A stretch of DNA of 21,157 nt, taken from a virus. The notes beneath the pieces are model-generated. The model was not told the origin of the DNA. It made no database searches and worked only from the letters and a program-made list of their open reading frames with translations. This document shows, piece after piece, positions 14,188-20,457 of the stretch (its first letter is position 1; each line of letters begins with the position of its first letter). Both the position numbers and the translations under genes were made by a program. The DNA is taken from positions 1 through 21,157 of the IMG/VR virus record IMGVR_UViG_3300047276_000314, one strand, 5' to 3'.

Positions 14188-14473
14188 TCTTGTGGCGCGG
14201 CTGCGCGCTGGCACGTATGACAAGTCGCGCGCGTTTGACTGGATGAATGCAGCCGCCGACCGCATTGAGAAGCTAGAGAACGAGGTAGGTTACGGACACG
14301 TTTCTTACCGCTCTCTGGTCAAGGAGTTTGGCGAATACATCACCGATATGGAGAAGATGAGGCAGGCGTTGCAGAAAATTGCTGCGATGAAGACCGACCC
14401 TGAGTTTGGCACGCCTCCCATTGACTCCGCGATTGAGGTGGCCCGCGCTGCGCTGGAGGGGAAAGATGGTTAG
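14177..14473 (+). CDS. Small early protein with AADRIEKLE helix (repeat family member D)
   Basis: 98 residues from ATG 14177, with GAGGG upstream and an 11-nt overlap with the previous gene. The helix AADRIEKLENE is encoded by a stretch whose first 18 nt (14252-14269) equal 13511-13528. The N-terminus (DDLVARLRAG) resembles member C in placing a LxxRLR helix first. The C-terminus VARAALEGKDG carries the same terminal junction as the gene at 13653. The protein is probably all-helical. Function unknown. Confidence 0.7.
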   Translation: MADDLVARLRAGTYDKSRAFDWMNAAADRIEKLENEVGYGHVSYRSLVKEFGEYITDMEKMRQALQKIAAMKTDPEFGTPPIDSAIEVARAALEGKDG

Positions 14474-14654
14474 AGAGCTATCACTTGAATTAAAGATCAC
14501 GATGCTATGGACCCATCTTTGCTATGGGAAATCGTTTAAATTTATCTCGAAGCTGTATGGCGTTTCTGAGCAGCGGATGGCGTCCATTACTGAGGCAGTC
14601 AAAAAGGCGCTGGAAGATGAGGAGAGAAATGCAACCCGGCTCCGTTCCACCTGA
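14466..14654 (+). CDS. Small HTH-like early protein
   Basis: 62 residues from ATG 14466, the third use of the repeated TGGAGGGGAAAGATG junction. The pattern LKITMLWTHLCYGKSFKFIS followed by KLYGVSEQRMASITEAVKKA reads like a helix-turn-helix: a first helix, a FISKLYGVSE turn helix, and a recognition-like helix. This resembles sigma-factor-region-4 or transposase-type HTHs but is too short to assign. A role as a small transcription regulator is possible. Confidence 0.55.
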   Translation: MVRELSLELKITMLWTHLCYGKSFKFISKLYGVSEQRMASITEAVKKALEDEERNATRLRST

Positions 14655-14874
14655 TGCCCGAGTCCGCGAGGGCTACATTGACGAAACAGGTAAGCAGTAC
14701 GGCAATCTGCATGTGATCGCATATCACAAGTCTGCTGGGGAAGGGCGGCGCAGAGCTGCGCTTTTTGAGTGTGTTTGTGTATGCGGAGAGATTATCCTCG
14801 TCCGTGGTCAGAAGTTGCGAAATGGCGGCGTCACGATGTGTCAAGCCTGTTACGCTAAGAGCAAGGGGGCATAG
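14629..14874 (+). CDS. Small zinc-ribbon-like phage protein
   Basis: 81 residues from ATG 14629, with GAGGAGAG upstream; the frame is open further left but lies within the previous gene. The order TGKQYGNLHVIAYH, then ALFECVCVCGEIILVRGQKL, then GGVTMCQACYAK is the pattern of a small zinc-binding domain often found in front of phage HNH or AP2 domains: a Gly-x-Leu-x-Val-Ile strand, C-x-C-x-C-G, then C-x2-C. Here it stands alone. It may bind DNA. The stop is directly followed by the next ATG. Confidence 0.65.
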   Translation: MQPGSVPPDARVREGYIDETGKQYGNLHVIAYHKSAGEGRRRAALFECVCVCGEIILVRGQKLRNGGVTMCQACYAKSKGA

Positions 14875-15087
14875 ATGGAAAGCTGTTTGAGTTGCAAGTA
14901 CACCACCGGGAAAGACGGCGGATCGTTGTCATGCCAACGGTATCCGCAGCAGTTGCGTGTCGCCCGCTCTTATTGGTGCGGCGAGTACAAAGCCGATCCT
15001 AACTACACGATCCCTGCAAAACGGTCGAAGGAGCGGCTAACTGCCAAGCCATATGGCCAGTCTGAAGGTGGAACCCTCGATGTCTAG
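14875..15087 (+). CDS. Small Cys-motif protein
   Basis: 70 residues, ATG 14875 directly after the previous TAG, with GGGGG upstream. Cys residues sit in ESCLSCKY (C4, C7), LSCQRYP (C20) and YWCGEY (C35), a C-x2-C...CxRYP...WCGEY pattern I know from short phage hypothetical proteins that probably bind zinc. The C-terminus is basic and likely flexible. It overlaps the regulator gene by eight bases. Confidence 0.65.
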   Translation: MESCLSCKYTTGKDGGSLSCQRYPQQLRVARSYWCGEYKADPNYTIPAKRSKERLTAKPYGQSEGGTLDV

Positions 15088-15283
15088 TGTCACGCAGATC
15101 AAGAAACTCATCGAGGCAGAACGTATGCGTCGTGGCCTGTCGCAGCGGGAATTGTGCAAGCTGGCTGGAGTTTCGTCTGCTACCTACGGTTCCTTCTTGA
15201 ACAAACGAAGCAGCGGGAACATCGTAACCCTGCTGGCGTTCTGCGATGCTCTTGGGATCGAAATAGAACTGAGGGTCACATGA
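15080..15283 (+). CDS. XRE-family (Cro/CI-like) HTH regulator
   Basis: 67 residues from ATG 15080. An upstream ATG at 15053 lacks a ribosome-binding site, while 15080 has AAGGTGG about ten bases before it. Residues 6-60 follow the Cro/C1-type HTH: IKKLIEAERMRRGLSQRELC (helix 1-2), KLAGVSSATYGSFLNKRSSG (recognition helix), then NIVTLLAFCDALGIEIEL. No cleavage or dimerisation domain follows, so this is a Cro-sized protein. The inverted repeats at 11140-11157, 20405-20422 and 20432-20444 are plausible operators, but this link is inference. Overlaps the next gene by ATGA. Confidence 0.85.
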   Translation: MSSVTQIKKLIEAERMRRGLSQRELCKLAGVSSATYGSFLNKRSSGNIVTLLAFCDALGIEIELRVT

Positions 15284-15744
15284 TCCTCGCCATTGACCCG
15301 GGAGCCTCTGGCGCACTGGCTTTCTACAACCCAGAGGCCGGGACGCTGGAGATCATCGACACGCCTGTGGTGCAGGTGAAACGCGGCGCCAAACTGAAAA
15401 CAGAGATCAGTCCGCAGATGATGAGCGCGATCATTAGAGCAAGGGGACCAAAGATCGCTATCCTCGAACTGGTCAACGCGATGCCGGGGCAAGGCGTATC
15501 CAGCATGTTCCAGTTTGGACGTGGCGTCGGCATGTACGAAGGCGCGCTGGCTGCCTTGCAGATACCTGTAACCTACATCACGCCGGTTGGATGGCAGAAA
15601 GCAGTGAGCGCACGATCTGGGAAGGACGGGAACAGGCAACGCGCAGCAGAACTGTTCCCTGCATATGCTCACTTGTTCGCCCGTAAAAAGGATGATGGGA
15701 GAGCAGATGCTGCGCTGATGGCGTGGTGGGCTGCGACGAGATGA
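15280..15744 (+). CDS. RuvC-like Holliday junction resolvase
   Basis: 154 residues from ATG 15280 (ATGA overlap, GAGGG upstream). LAIDPGASGALAF carries the first catalytic Asp (residue 5) of the RNase H-like RuvC fold. ILELVNAMPGQGVSSMFQFG has the Glu of the second strand with the PGQGVSSMFxFG motif shared by phage RuvC-type nucleases. The C-terminus DDGRADAALMAWWA supplies the final Asp. Such enzymes cut four-way or branched DNA during recombination and before packaging. Length fits the family. It belongs with the nuclease and SSB genes downstream. Confidence 0.9.
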   Translation: MILAIDPGASGALAFYNPEAGTLEIIDTPVVQVKRGAKLKTEISPQMMSAIIRARGPKIAILELVNAMPGQGVSSMFQFGRGVGMYEGALAALQIPVTYITPVGWQKAVSARSGKDGNRQRAAELFPAYAHLFARKKDDGRADAALMAWWAATR

Positions 15745-15754
15745 GGAGAGAGAA

Positions 15755-15997
15755 ATGGGGCAGAAGACGGAAGTTTACGACAAGGAAAAGGTAGAAAAGA
15801 TCGCACAGAAAATATCTGATGCGCTGGTCGGGCAGGATCGCAAATATATAGTTTCGGCGTTAGGTGCGATGCTGATGTACGAAATAGTAGATGTCTCTAA
15901 AGACAAGGAAGCGGCTGTTTGGCTGGCCGATTGGGTGACGAAAAAGCTACATGCTGGCATTGATGCGTCGTTCCAAGAAGAAAAAATAAGGATGTAG
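15755..15997 (+). CDS. Small hypothetical protein
   Basis: 80 residues, ATG 15755 after GAGGAGAGAG. Two helical parts: YDKEKVEKIAQKISDALVGQ and SALGAMLMYEIVDVSKDKEA, then WVTKKLHAGIDASF. The gene at 16000 has the same layout (helix, then ALGxxxxx hydrophobic helix, then VxxxxHxxI), so the two may be distant relatives. The hydrophobic stretch is too short and interrupted to call a TM helix. Unknown function. Confidence 0.65.
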   Translation: MGQKTEVYDKEKVEKIAQKISDALVGQDRKYIVSALGAMLMYEIVDVSKDKEAAVWLADWVTKKLHAGIDASFQEEKIRM

Positions 15998-15999
15998 AT

Positions 16000-16236
16000 A
16001 TGAGCAGAGACGAACACCTGAATAAACTTGCATACGAGATCATGGAAATCCTTGAGCCGCATGGGCCAAGGGATGCGCTTGAGGCGATGACTGTGGCTTT
16101 GGGAAGTGTGATTATTTGCTCTGTGAAATCACAGTTGGACGCCATTAACGTGATGAAAGAAATCGTTGATACCGTGATGCACACTATTGAGGAATATGAA
16201 CACCACACACCGTGTCACTGGGAACACGAAGACTGA
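16000..16236 (+). CDS. Small hypothetical protein, layout like its upstream neighbour
   Basis: 78 residues from ATG 16000, with AAGGA at 15988-15992. It has HLNKLAYEIMEILEPHGPRD, then ALEAMTVALGSVIICSVKSQ, then a helix ending in VMHTIEEYEHHTPCHWEHED. The His/Cys-rich tail (HH-x3-CHW-x-H) could bind metal, an observation only. Helix order and the shared ALG motif resemble the product at 15755. No known family. Confidence 0.65.
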   Translation: MSRDEHLNKLAYEIMEILEPHGPRDALEAMTVALGSVIICSVKSQLDAINVMKEIVDTVMHTIEEYEHHTPCHWEHED

Positions 16237-16260
16237 GCCTGCGATCTGGATGAGGGAAAC

Positions 16261-17052
16261 ATGCAAAACGATTACTTCAGCCTTGAGGCGTTGTCCGCCT
16301 CTGGCGCAAAGGAACTCCTGCGTTCACCTGCACACTATCGCTACTGGAAGGACAATCCAAAAGAGCCCACTGCCGCAATGGTTTTCGGCACACTGGTTCA
16401 TGCGCTGATCCTAGAGCCACATCGCAGCATCTATGACGTGGTGTCCATCAAGCAGCTGAACTGGACAACGAAGGAAGGCAAGGCAGAGCGGGAAGGACTC
16501 CAGAAGCTCGGCCTGCCAATCGTCAGCCAGCAGGATGCCGATAGGGCTATGCGCGTCCGTGATGTCGTTCTCGACCATGAGCAGGCAAAAGAACTGCTTG
16601 CTGGTGCGACATGCGAGAAGAATTACCAGTGGCAGGGCTACACGCCGATGGTCGCCTGCAAGGCTGGCGTCGATGCCGTTGGTCCAGCAGGCATCATTGA
16701 CGTGAAGACAACCATCGACGCATCGCCAGAAGGGTTCGCTAGACGCGTGCGAAGCCTCAACTACCATCTGCAAGCCGCTCACTACATCGACGGCGTGTCG
16801 CATGTCGACGGAGTTATGCACAGCTTCACGTTCATCGCTGTTGAGACGGCACCACCATATGCTGTGGCTTGCTACCAGTTGGACCGCAATGCCTTGTCAG
16901 CTGGTCATGCTGCAATGGACCGCCTCGCATTAGTTTACGCACGCTGCCTTGCTTCTGGCGAGTGGCCTGCGTATCCGTCGAGGTCCACTGTTCTCTCGAT
17001 CCCAAACATCAATGAGATGGATGGCGTCGTTGTAGAAGCAGAGGACTTCTAA
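16261..17052 (+). CDS. PD-(D/E)XK exonuclease, RecE/DUF3799-like
   Basis: 263 residues, ATG 16261 with GAGGG upstream. It starts YFSLEALSASGAKELLRSPA, typical of the RecE-type family (S-x-S...L-x-SPAHY). Residues 43-50 (GTLVHALI, His47) form the helical motif; Asp138 in CKAGVDAV and Asp147-x-Lys149 in GIIDVKTT are the metal-binding catalytic core; YHLQAAHY (168-175) is the terminal motif with Gln171. Such enzymes degrade one strand of duplex DNA 5'-3' to make recombinogenic 3' tails. Next to it is an ssDNA-binding protein, but no RecT/Beta-type annealase is recognised, so that protein may take the annealing role. Confidence 0.9.
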   Translation: MQNDYFSLEALSASGAKELLRSPAHYRYWKDNPKEPTAAMVFGTLVHALILEPHRSIYDVVSIKQLNWTTKEGKAEREGLQKLGLPIVSQQDADRAMRVRDVVLDHEQAKELLAGATCEKNYQWQGYTPMVACKAGVDAVGPAGIIDVKTTIDASPEGFARRVRSLNYHLQAAHYIDGVSHVDGVMHSFTFIAVETAPPYAVACYQLDRNALSAGHAAMDRLALVYARCLASGEWPAYPSRSTVLSIPNINEMDGVVVEAEDF

Positions 17053-17056
17053 CCTA

Positions 17057-17073
17057 GCCGTCGGGGGGACGGC
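17057..17073 (+). promoter_or_regulatory. Hairpin GCCGTC-GGGGG-GACGGC before the SSB gene
   Basis: Six perfect base pairs with a G5 loop, 30 nt before the SSB ATG. A second hairpin with the same UC-GGGGG-GA core and compensating changes in the stem lies before the next gene (17738-17752). There is no T-run, so a translational operator or RNA-binding site is more likely than a terminator. Confidence 0.55.
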
Positions 17074-17103
17074 AAACCCTGTAAACGTGAAAACGAGGAA
17101 AAC

Positions 17104-17688
17104 ATGGAAAACGCAAACACACGCATGGTCATCCGCAATGTTCGCCTGACCTACATGCACATCTTGGAGCCGCGTGCTGCCGCTGAAGGCGCGGAGCCTA
17201 AGTACAGCCTCACGATGCTCATCCGCAAGGATGACAAGGAAAACATCGACGCCATCAAGGCAGCGATCAAAGCAGCCATCGGCAAGAAGTTCGGTGAGAA
17301 GCCGCCGAAAGGACTGAGGAACCCGCTGCGCGATGGCGACGAGGTGGACGGTGAGACGGGAGAGCGGATGAAAGGCGGCGAGTTCGAGGGCTGCTATTAC
17401 CTGTCCGCCAGCAACAAGAAGCCAATCAAGCCGGTCGTCGGTAAGGCCAAGTCGCCTGCCACAGCCGATCATCTGGTGAACGGGTACTTCGGCTGCGTCG
17501 GCGTCAATTTCTACGGGTACGACGCCGCTGGCAACCGTGGCGTGGCTGCCGGTCTGAATGATCTCTGGATCACGAAGAAGGGCGACGTGCTGGCTGGTGC
17601 GTCTGTGGACTGGGGCAACGTGGAGGCCGAGGACTTCGGCAGCACGGCGCTGTCCGGCTCGATGGATGACGAGGACGTATTCGCCTGA
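17104..17688 (+). CDS. DUF2815 single-stranded DNA-binding protein
   Basis: 194 residues from ATG 17104 with GAGG at 17094-17097. The start (MVIRNVRLTYMHILEP), EPKYSLTMLIRKDD and CYYLSASNKKPIKPVVGKAK, followed by YFGCVGVNFYGYDAAGNRGV and AAGLNDLWITKKGD, are the features of DUF2815, an OB-fold ssDNA-binding family with the role of T7 gp2.5. The C-terminus (SMDDEDVFA) is an acidic tail with a near-terminal Phe, as in SSBs that recruit replication partners. Neighbouring nuclease and helicase fit replication and recombination. A hairpin sits in front of the gene, and a 12-bp hairpin directly follows it. Confidence 0.88.
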   Translation: MENANTRMVIRNVRLTYMHILEPRAAAEGAEPKYSLTMLIRKDDKENIDAIKAAIKAAIGKKFGEKPPKGLRNPLRDGDEVDGETGERMKGGEFEGCYYLSASNKKPIKPVVGKAKSPATADHLVNGYFGCVGVNFYGYDAAGNRGVAAGLNDLWITKKGDVLAGASVDWGNVEAEDFGSTALSGSMDDEDVFA

Positions 17689-17695
17689 AACAGAT

Positions 17696-17731
17696 GTCCC
17701 CGGTAGCCGATCTGGGGAAGCTACCGGGGAC
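17696..17731 (+). other. 12-bp perfect hairpin after the SSB gene
   Basis: GTCCCCGGTAGC (17696-17707) pairs fully with GCTACCGGGGAC (17720-17731) over a 12-nt loop. It begins seven bases after the SSB stop. No T tract follows, so a role in mRNA 3'-end protection, rho-independent pausing or processing is more likely than termination. It may set the SSB message apart in abundance from downstream genes. Confidence 0.6.
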
Positions 17732-17737
17732 TGCCTG

Positions 17738-17752
17738 TGGTCGGGGGGACCA
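17738..17752 (+). promoter_or_regulatory. Hairpin TGGTC-GGGGG-GACCA before the next gene
   Basis: Five perfect pairs with a G5 loop, 23 nt before ATG 17776. It shares the 10-nt TCGGGGGGAC with the hairpin at 17057-17073; two stem pairs differ by compensating changes (C-G to G-C, C-G to T-A), which supports a shared RNA fold. Confidence 0.55.
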
Positions 17753-17775
17753 GTCGTCCAGCGAGCGAGGAGGAG

Positions 17776-18096
17776 ATGTCCGTGCCGAGCGACAAGATCA
17801 ATCCTAACACAATGATCCCTGCATCCCAAAACAAGCAGCTGGCGCTGTTCGACGCCTTCGAGGAATACATGGGGCGGGTCAGTCTTTATAGTGGTTTAGC
17901 CATAGATTACGCGTCCGCCGAAGACTTGGCGGGCATGGCCTACTCGATGAGGAAGGCCAAGGCGTACTTCAAAGCTGCCCATGATGAGATGGCAGAAATC
18001 ATGTCTGAAAGGATGCAGGAAAACAAAAGCGTGCAGCCCGTTGGTGCCGCACCAAAGGATGACGGAAGCCAGTCTAAAGAATGGTGGGAAGAATGA
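17776..18096 (+). CDS. Small acidic helical protein, unknown
   Basis: 106 residues from ATG 17776, supported by GAGGAGGAG just upstream; a GTG at 17737 would place the hairpin inside the coding region and is less likely. The centre (QLALFDAFEEYMGRVSLYSG, AEDLAGMAYSMRKAKAYFKA, AHDEMAEIMSERMQ) is helical. The tail has several acidic residues and ends EWWEE, reminiscent of acidic partner-binding tails. Between an SSB and a helicase gene, it may be a helicase-loading or replication accessory factor; this is only contextual. Confidence 0.65.
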   Translation: MSVPSDKINPNTMIPASQNKQLALFDAFEEYMGRVSLYSGLAIDYASAEDLAGMAYSMRKAKAYFKAAHDEMAEIMSERMQENKSVQPVGAAPKDDGSQSKEWWEE

Positions 18097-19574
18097 GCGG
18101 GGGGACACTCGATGACTGGTTCGAGGAAGACGATGGCCTCTTGGAGCAGGCCACCAAGCTCATCGAGGCCAAGAAGGTCGCCAAGGGAGCCAATGGACAC
18201 GCCGTATGGTCTACCGAGGAGGACGGGTCAGAGAAGGCCGTCCTGCTGCCTGACGCGTGGCAGGAAGGGCTGATAACGGACGCCAAGGGCCATGCGCTGA
18301 TGAACCATGCAAACGCGGTCCACACGCTGCGTGAGCATCCCGAGTGGCAAGGCGTCCTCGTGTTCAACGAGTTCACAGGTAGGAAAATGGTCCTATCGCC
18401 AATACCGGGATCAAGGACGCCAAAGAAGCATTTTCACGTCCGTGAACTGGCTGACAACGATATCTTGACCGCGACTGCATGGTTCAACCGGAACAGGTTT
18501 CCCAAGGCGTACAAGTCAGTGATTGCAGACGCCATCGACGAGGTGGTCATGGAGGCCACGTATCATCCGCTGCGGGACTATCTGAACGCCTGTGCGGCAG
18601 CGTGGGACGGGACGCCACGGATCGAGCGTTGGCTGGAGACGTATTGCGGCGTGGCTCCCGGCGATCCCATGGAGGAGCAGTATGTCCGCGAGGCTGGGTC
18701 AAAGTGGATGATCTCAGCCGTCGCCCGCGTCATGCGACCGGGATGCAAGGTGGATGCTGTCCTAATCCTCGAAGGCGTCCAAGGAGCCGGTAAAAGCACG
18801 GCTGCCAAGGTGCTGGCGGGAGCCGAGTACTTCGGTGATAACCTGCCGCCAATGCACACACGGGACGCCGCCAGCTACGTGCGCGGCATGTGGATTGTGG
18901 AACTGGCCGAACTGGCAAACGTCAGCAAGGCAGAGGTGGAGATCGTCAAGGCGTTCGTCAGCCGCACGGAAGAACGGTTCCGCCCTGCATACGGACGCAA
19001 CGAGGTAACTTATCCTAGGCAGTGCGTGTTTATTGGTTCCACAAACCGCTCGGATTACCTGCGGGACGATACCGGAAACCGCAGGTTTTGGCCGGTGGCC
19101 GTGGGAGCCATCGATACCGATGCGCTTGCAAAGGATCGCGACCAGTTGTGGGGCGAAGCCGTGGTCGCCTTTCGTGCCGGGGCTAGATGGTGGCTATCGG
19201 CTGCCGTGGAGAAGATCGCCCAGCAAGAGCAGAAGGAGCGGCTGCTGGAAGACCCGTGGAACGCGGTGGTCTTGGAGCATGTCGCAGGTAAGGCCGAGGC
19301 GTGCGTGCCGCAGATACTCGCAGACATGCTCATCGAGACAGGACGCCGCGACAGGATGATGGGAAACCGGGTCACGTCGATCCTGATGCAGAATGGATGG
19401 GTGAAGCAGGGGCGCTTCACCGCCGGAACATACAAGGGACAGAACCGCTTCGTGCTGCGTGCTGACTTGGCTGCCCAGAAGGCGGTGGAGGCGGCTGCTG
19501 CGGTGGCCGTGGAGGCAAGTCTGCCGTTGGATGAACTGGGTCCAGATGCCGATCTTGGTACAGATGTTTTCTAA
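18093..19574 (+). CDS. VapE-family replicative helicase (P-loop ATPase)
   Basis: 493 residues from ATG 18093, coupled by ATGA; a second ATG at 18081 is possible. Walker A is GVQGAGKST (228-236), Walker B-like MWIVELAEL (266-274), then VFIGSTNRSDYL (312-323) and DDTGNRRFWPV (325-335), the typical series of VapE/phage P-loop helicases. The N-terminal 150 residues (helical, with HPEWQGVLVFNEFTGRKMVL) are the usual VapE leader; no primase or polymerase catalytic motif is apparent. The C-terminus (VTSILMQNGWVKQGRF) is winged-helix-like. It would unwind DNA at the phage origin. The third CGGGGGGAC motif covers codons 2-5. The AT-rich, iteron-bearing gap begins right after its stop. Confidence 0.88.
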   Translation: MSGGTLDDWFEEDDGLLEQATKLIEAKKVAKGANGHAVWSTEEDGSEKAVLLPDAWQEGLITDAKGHALMNHANAVHTLREHPEWQGVLVFNEFTGRKMVLSPIPGSRTPKKHFHVRELADNDILTATAWFNRNRFPKAYKSVIADAIDEVVMEATYHPLRDYLNACAAAWDGTPRIERWLETYCGVAPGDPMEEQYVREAGSKWMISAVARVMRPGCKVDAVLILEGVQGAGKSTAAKVLAGAEYFGDNLPPMHTRDAASYVRGMWIVELAELANVSKAEVEIVKAFVSRTEERFRPAYGRNEVTYPRQCVFIGSTNRSDYLRDDTGNRRFWPVAVGAIDTDALAKDRDQLWGEAVVAFRAGARWWLSAAVEKIAQQEQKERLLEDPWNAVVLEHVAGKAEACVPQILADMLIETGRRDRMMGNRVTSILMQNGWVKQGRFTAGTYKGQNRFVLRADLAAQKAVEAAAAVAVEASLPLDELGPDADLGTDVF

Positions 19575-19583
19575 GCTAGACAA

Positions 19584-19659
19584 GTGAATAGAGGTCAGTG
19601 AATAGCTGGTTTTCAGAGACATCGTTCGAGAAAGTGATTCCGAGTGAATAGGTGAATGG
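19584..19659 (+). repeat. GTGAATAG iterons, direct
   Basis: Three exact copies and one single-mismatch copy, at 19584, 19598, 19644 and 19652. The first two are 14 bp apart and the last two are directly adjacent. Phase is not a strict 11 or 22 bp, unlike plasmid iterons. A replication or transcription protein could bind here. Confidence 0.65.
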
Positions 19660-19794
19660 TTTTATAGCTTATTTTATAATTTTATATAAGTTATTGATAA
19701 TAGGGTGTTCAGGGTAAGCATGTCTCTGGTGGTTTGGATATGTGCTGTTCTGTTCACTATCACTTATGAACCGTAATAGTCTTTTGCTGGATTT

Positions 19795-19810
19795 CTATTC
19801 ACCTATTCAC
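19795..19810 (-). repeat. GTGAATAG iterons, inverted pair
   Basis: Two adjacent CTATTCAC copies are the reverse complement of the pair at 19644-19659 (15 of 16 bases match). The two pairs could form a 16-bp stem across the AT-rich core or bind protein on both sides of it. Confidence 0.65.
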
Positions 19811-19839
19811 CGTGTTCTGGGGCGCATGAAGGAGGAGAG

Positions 19840-20403
19840 ATGAGCAGGGTAAAAACCGCGATTGCGGACACGATTACAAACCCGGTTGCGAGCGACACGG
19901 AGGCCGCATGGCGAGCCGCTGTTCAATACGCTGACGAGGCTGCGCTGCGGATCGAAGGGCAATGGGGCATAGGTCGTATTGAGCGGCTGGTGCCGCCTGA
20001 CCTTGCCGCCAAGTTCGCAATTGCCCAGCGGCAACTGGACGAAGCAATACGCCGAGGCGATCCTGCGCTGGCCGCCCAGAAGTCTGCCTCCTTGGCGAAG
20101 GGTTGGCATTTGATGGACAAGGCCGCACGGGAGGCCGGTCACAGGCCAGAGGACGCAGGAAACGTCTGGTTCCAAGCCAGCGAGGATGGCAGTCGCAAGT
20201 ATTGCTTCTGCGCCCGAGGCAGCGAAGGGTCAGCATTGGCTCGACGGTATCCAGATCACATTGTTGTCTCGTTCGAGGAGGCCATACGGCTCATGGAGAC
20301 AACCGAAGCAGGCGCTGCCGTGTCTGCCGTTAAAACCGTGTTTCCCGGCTCACAGTTGGTCGCTGGCCGCATCCCGAAGGATGGGGATGAGATACCGTTT
20401 TGA
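19840..20403 (+). CDS. Conserved-looking phage hypothetical protein before the small terminase
   Basis: 187 residues from ATG 19840, with AAGGAGG at 19829-19835, the best ribosome-binding site in the window. The first half is helical (AAWRAAVQYADEAALRIEGQ, then WGIGRIERLVPPDLAAKFAI, then RQLDEAIRRGDPALAAQKSA), and WGIGRIERLVPPDLAAKF resembles a pattern seen in alphaproteobacterial phage and prophage hypotheticals. The second half (KYCFCARGSEGSALARRYPD, HIVVSFEEAIRLM) has strand and helix texture. Function unknown; position near the terminase suggests late control or packaging. Its stop overlaps the -35 box of the next promoter. Confidence 0.75.
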   Translation: MSRVKTAIADTITNPVASDTEAAWRAAVQYADEAALRIEGQWGIGRIERLVPPDLAAKFAIAQRQLDEAIRRGDPALAAQKSASLAKGWHLMDKAAREAGHRPEDAGNVWFQASEDGSRKYCFCARGSEGSALARRYPDHIVVSFEEAIRLMETTEAGAAVSAVKTVFPGSQLVAGRIPKDGDEIPF

Positions 20404-20428
20404 CCTGTCAATGTTTTGTCAGTATAAC
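20400..20428 (+). promoter_or_regulatory. Sigma70-like promoter of the terminase gene
   Basis: TTGACC (20400-20405) and TATAAC (20423-20428) are 17 bp apart, each matching consensus at five of six. This is the strongest promoter I see. The -35 box overlaps the stop of the previous gene. The start site should fall near 20435, 20 or more bases before TTG 20458. It probably begins the packaging and morphogenesis transcript. Confidence 0.7.
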
Positions 20429-20444
20429 TGCCTAAACGGTTTAG
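20405..20444. promoter_or_regulatory. Two palindromes over the terminase promoter (operator candidates)
   Basis: CTGTCAATGTTTTGTCAG (20405-20422) fills the promoter spacer, an imperfect inverted repeat matching 11140-11157 at 15 of 18 bases. CTAAAC-G-GTTTAG (20432-20444) is a perfect 6-bp palindrome at the expected start site. Both places are classic for repressor or activator binding. The regulator is not identified; the XRE protein at 15080 is one candidate. Confidence 0.5.
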
Positions 20445-20457
20445 ACGGGGGTTCAGG

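Larger units (their letters stand above)
19575..19839. other. Candidate replication origin (gene-free, AT-rich, iterons)
   Basis: This 265-nt gap after the helicase gene is clearly AT-rich in a GC-rich genome. GTGAATAG occurs exactly at 19584-19591, 19598-19605 and 19644-19651, with GTGAATGG at 19652-19659. Two inverted copies (CTATTCAC) lie at 19795-19802 and 19803-19810. Between them, 19661-19701 has about 4 G/C in 41 bases, a possible unwinding element. TAAGTTATTGATA (19687-19699) matches the IHF consensus on the minus strand. The layout (iterons, AT core, IHF site, adjacent helicase) fits an origin, though a regulatory region is also possible. Confidence 0.6.

Noticed and set aside
16930-17829. 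Minus-strand open frame of 299 codons
   Set aside because: Antisense to the SSB gene and its flanks; the product is His/Arg/Val-rich without domain features, and it crosses two gene boundaries and the hairpins.
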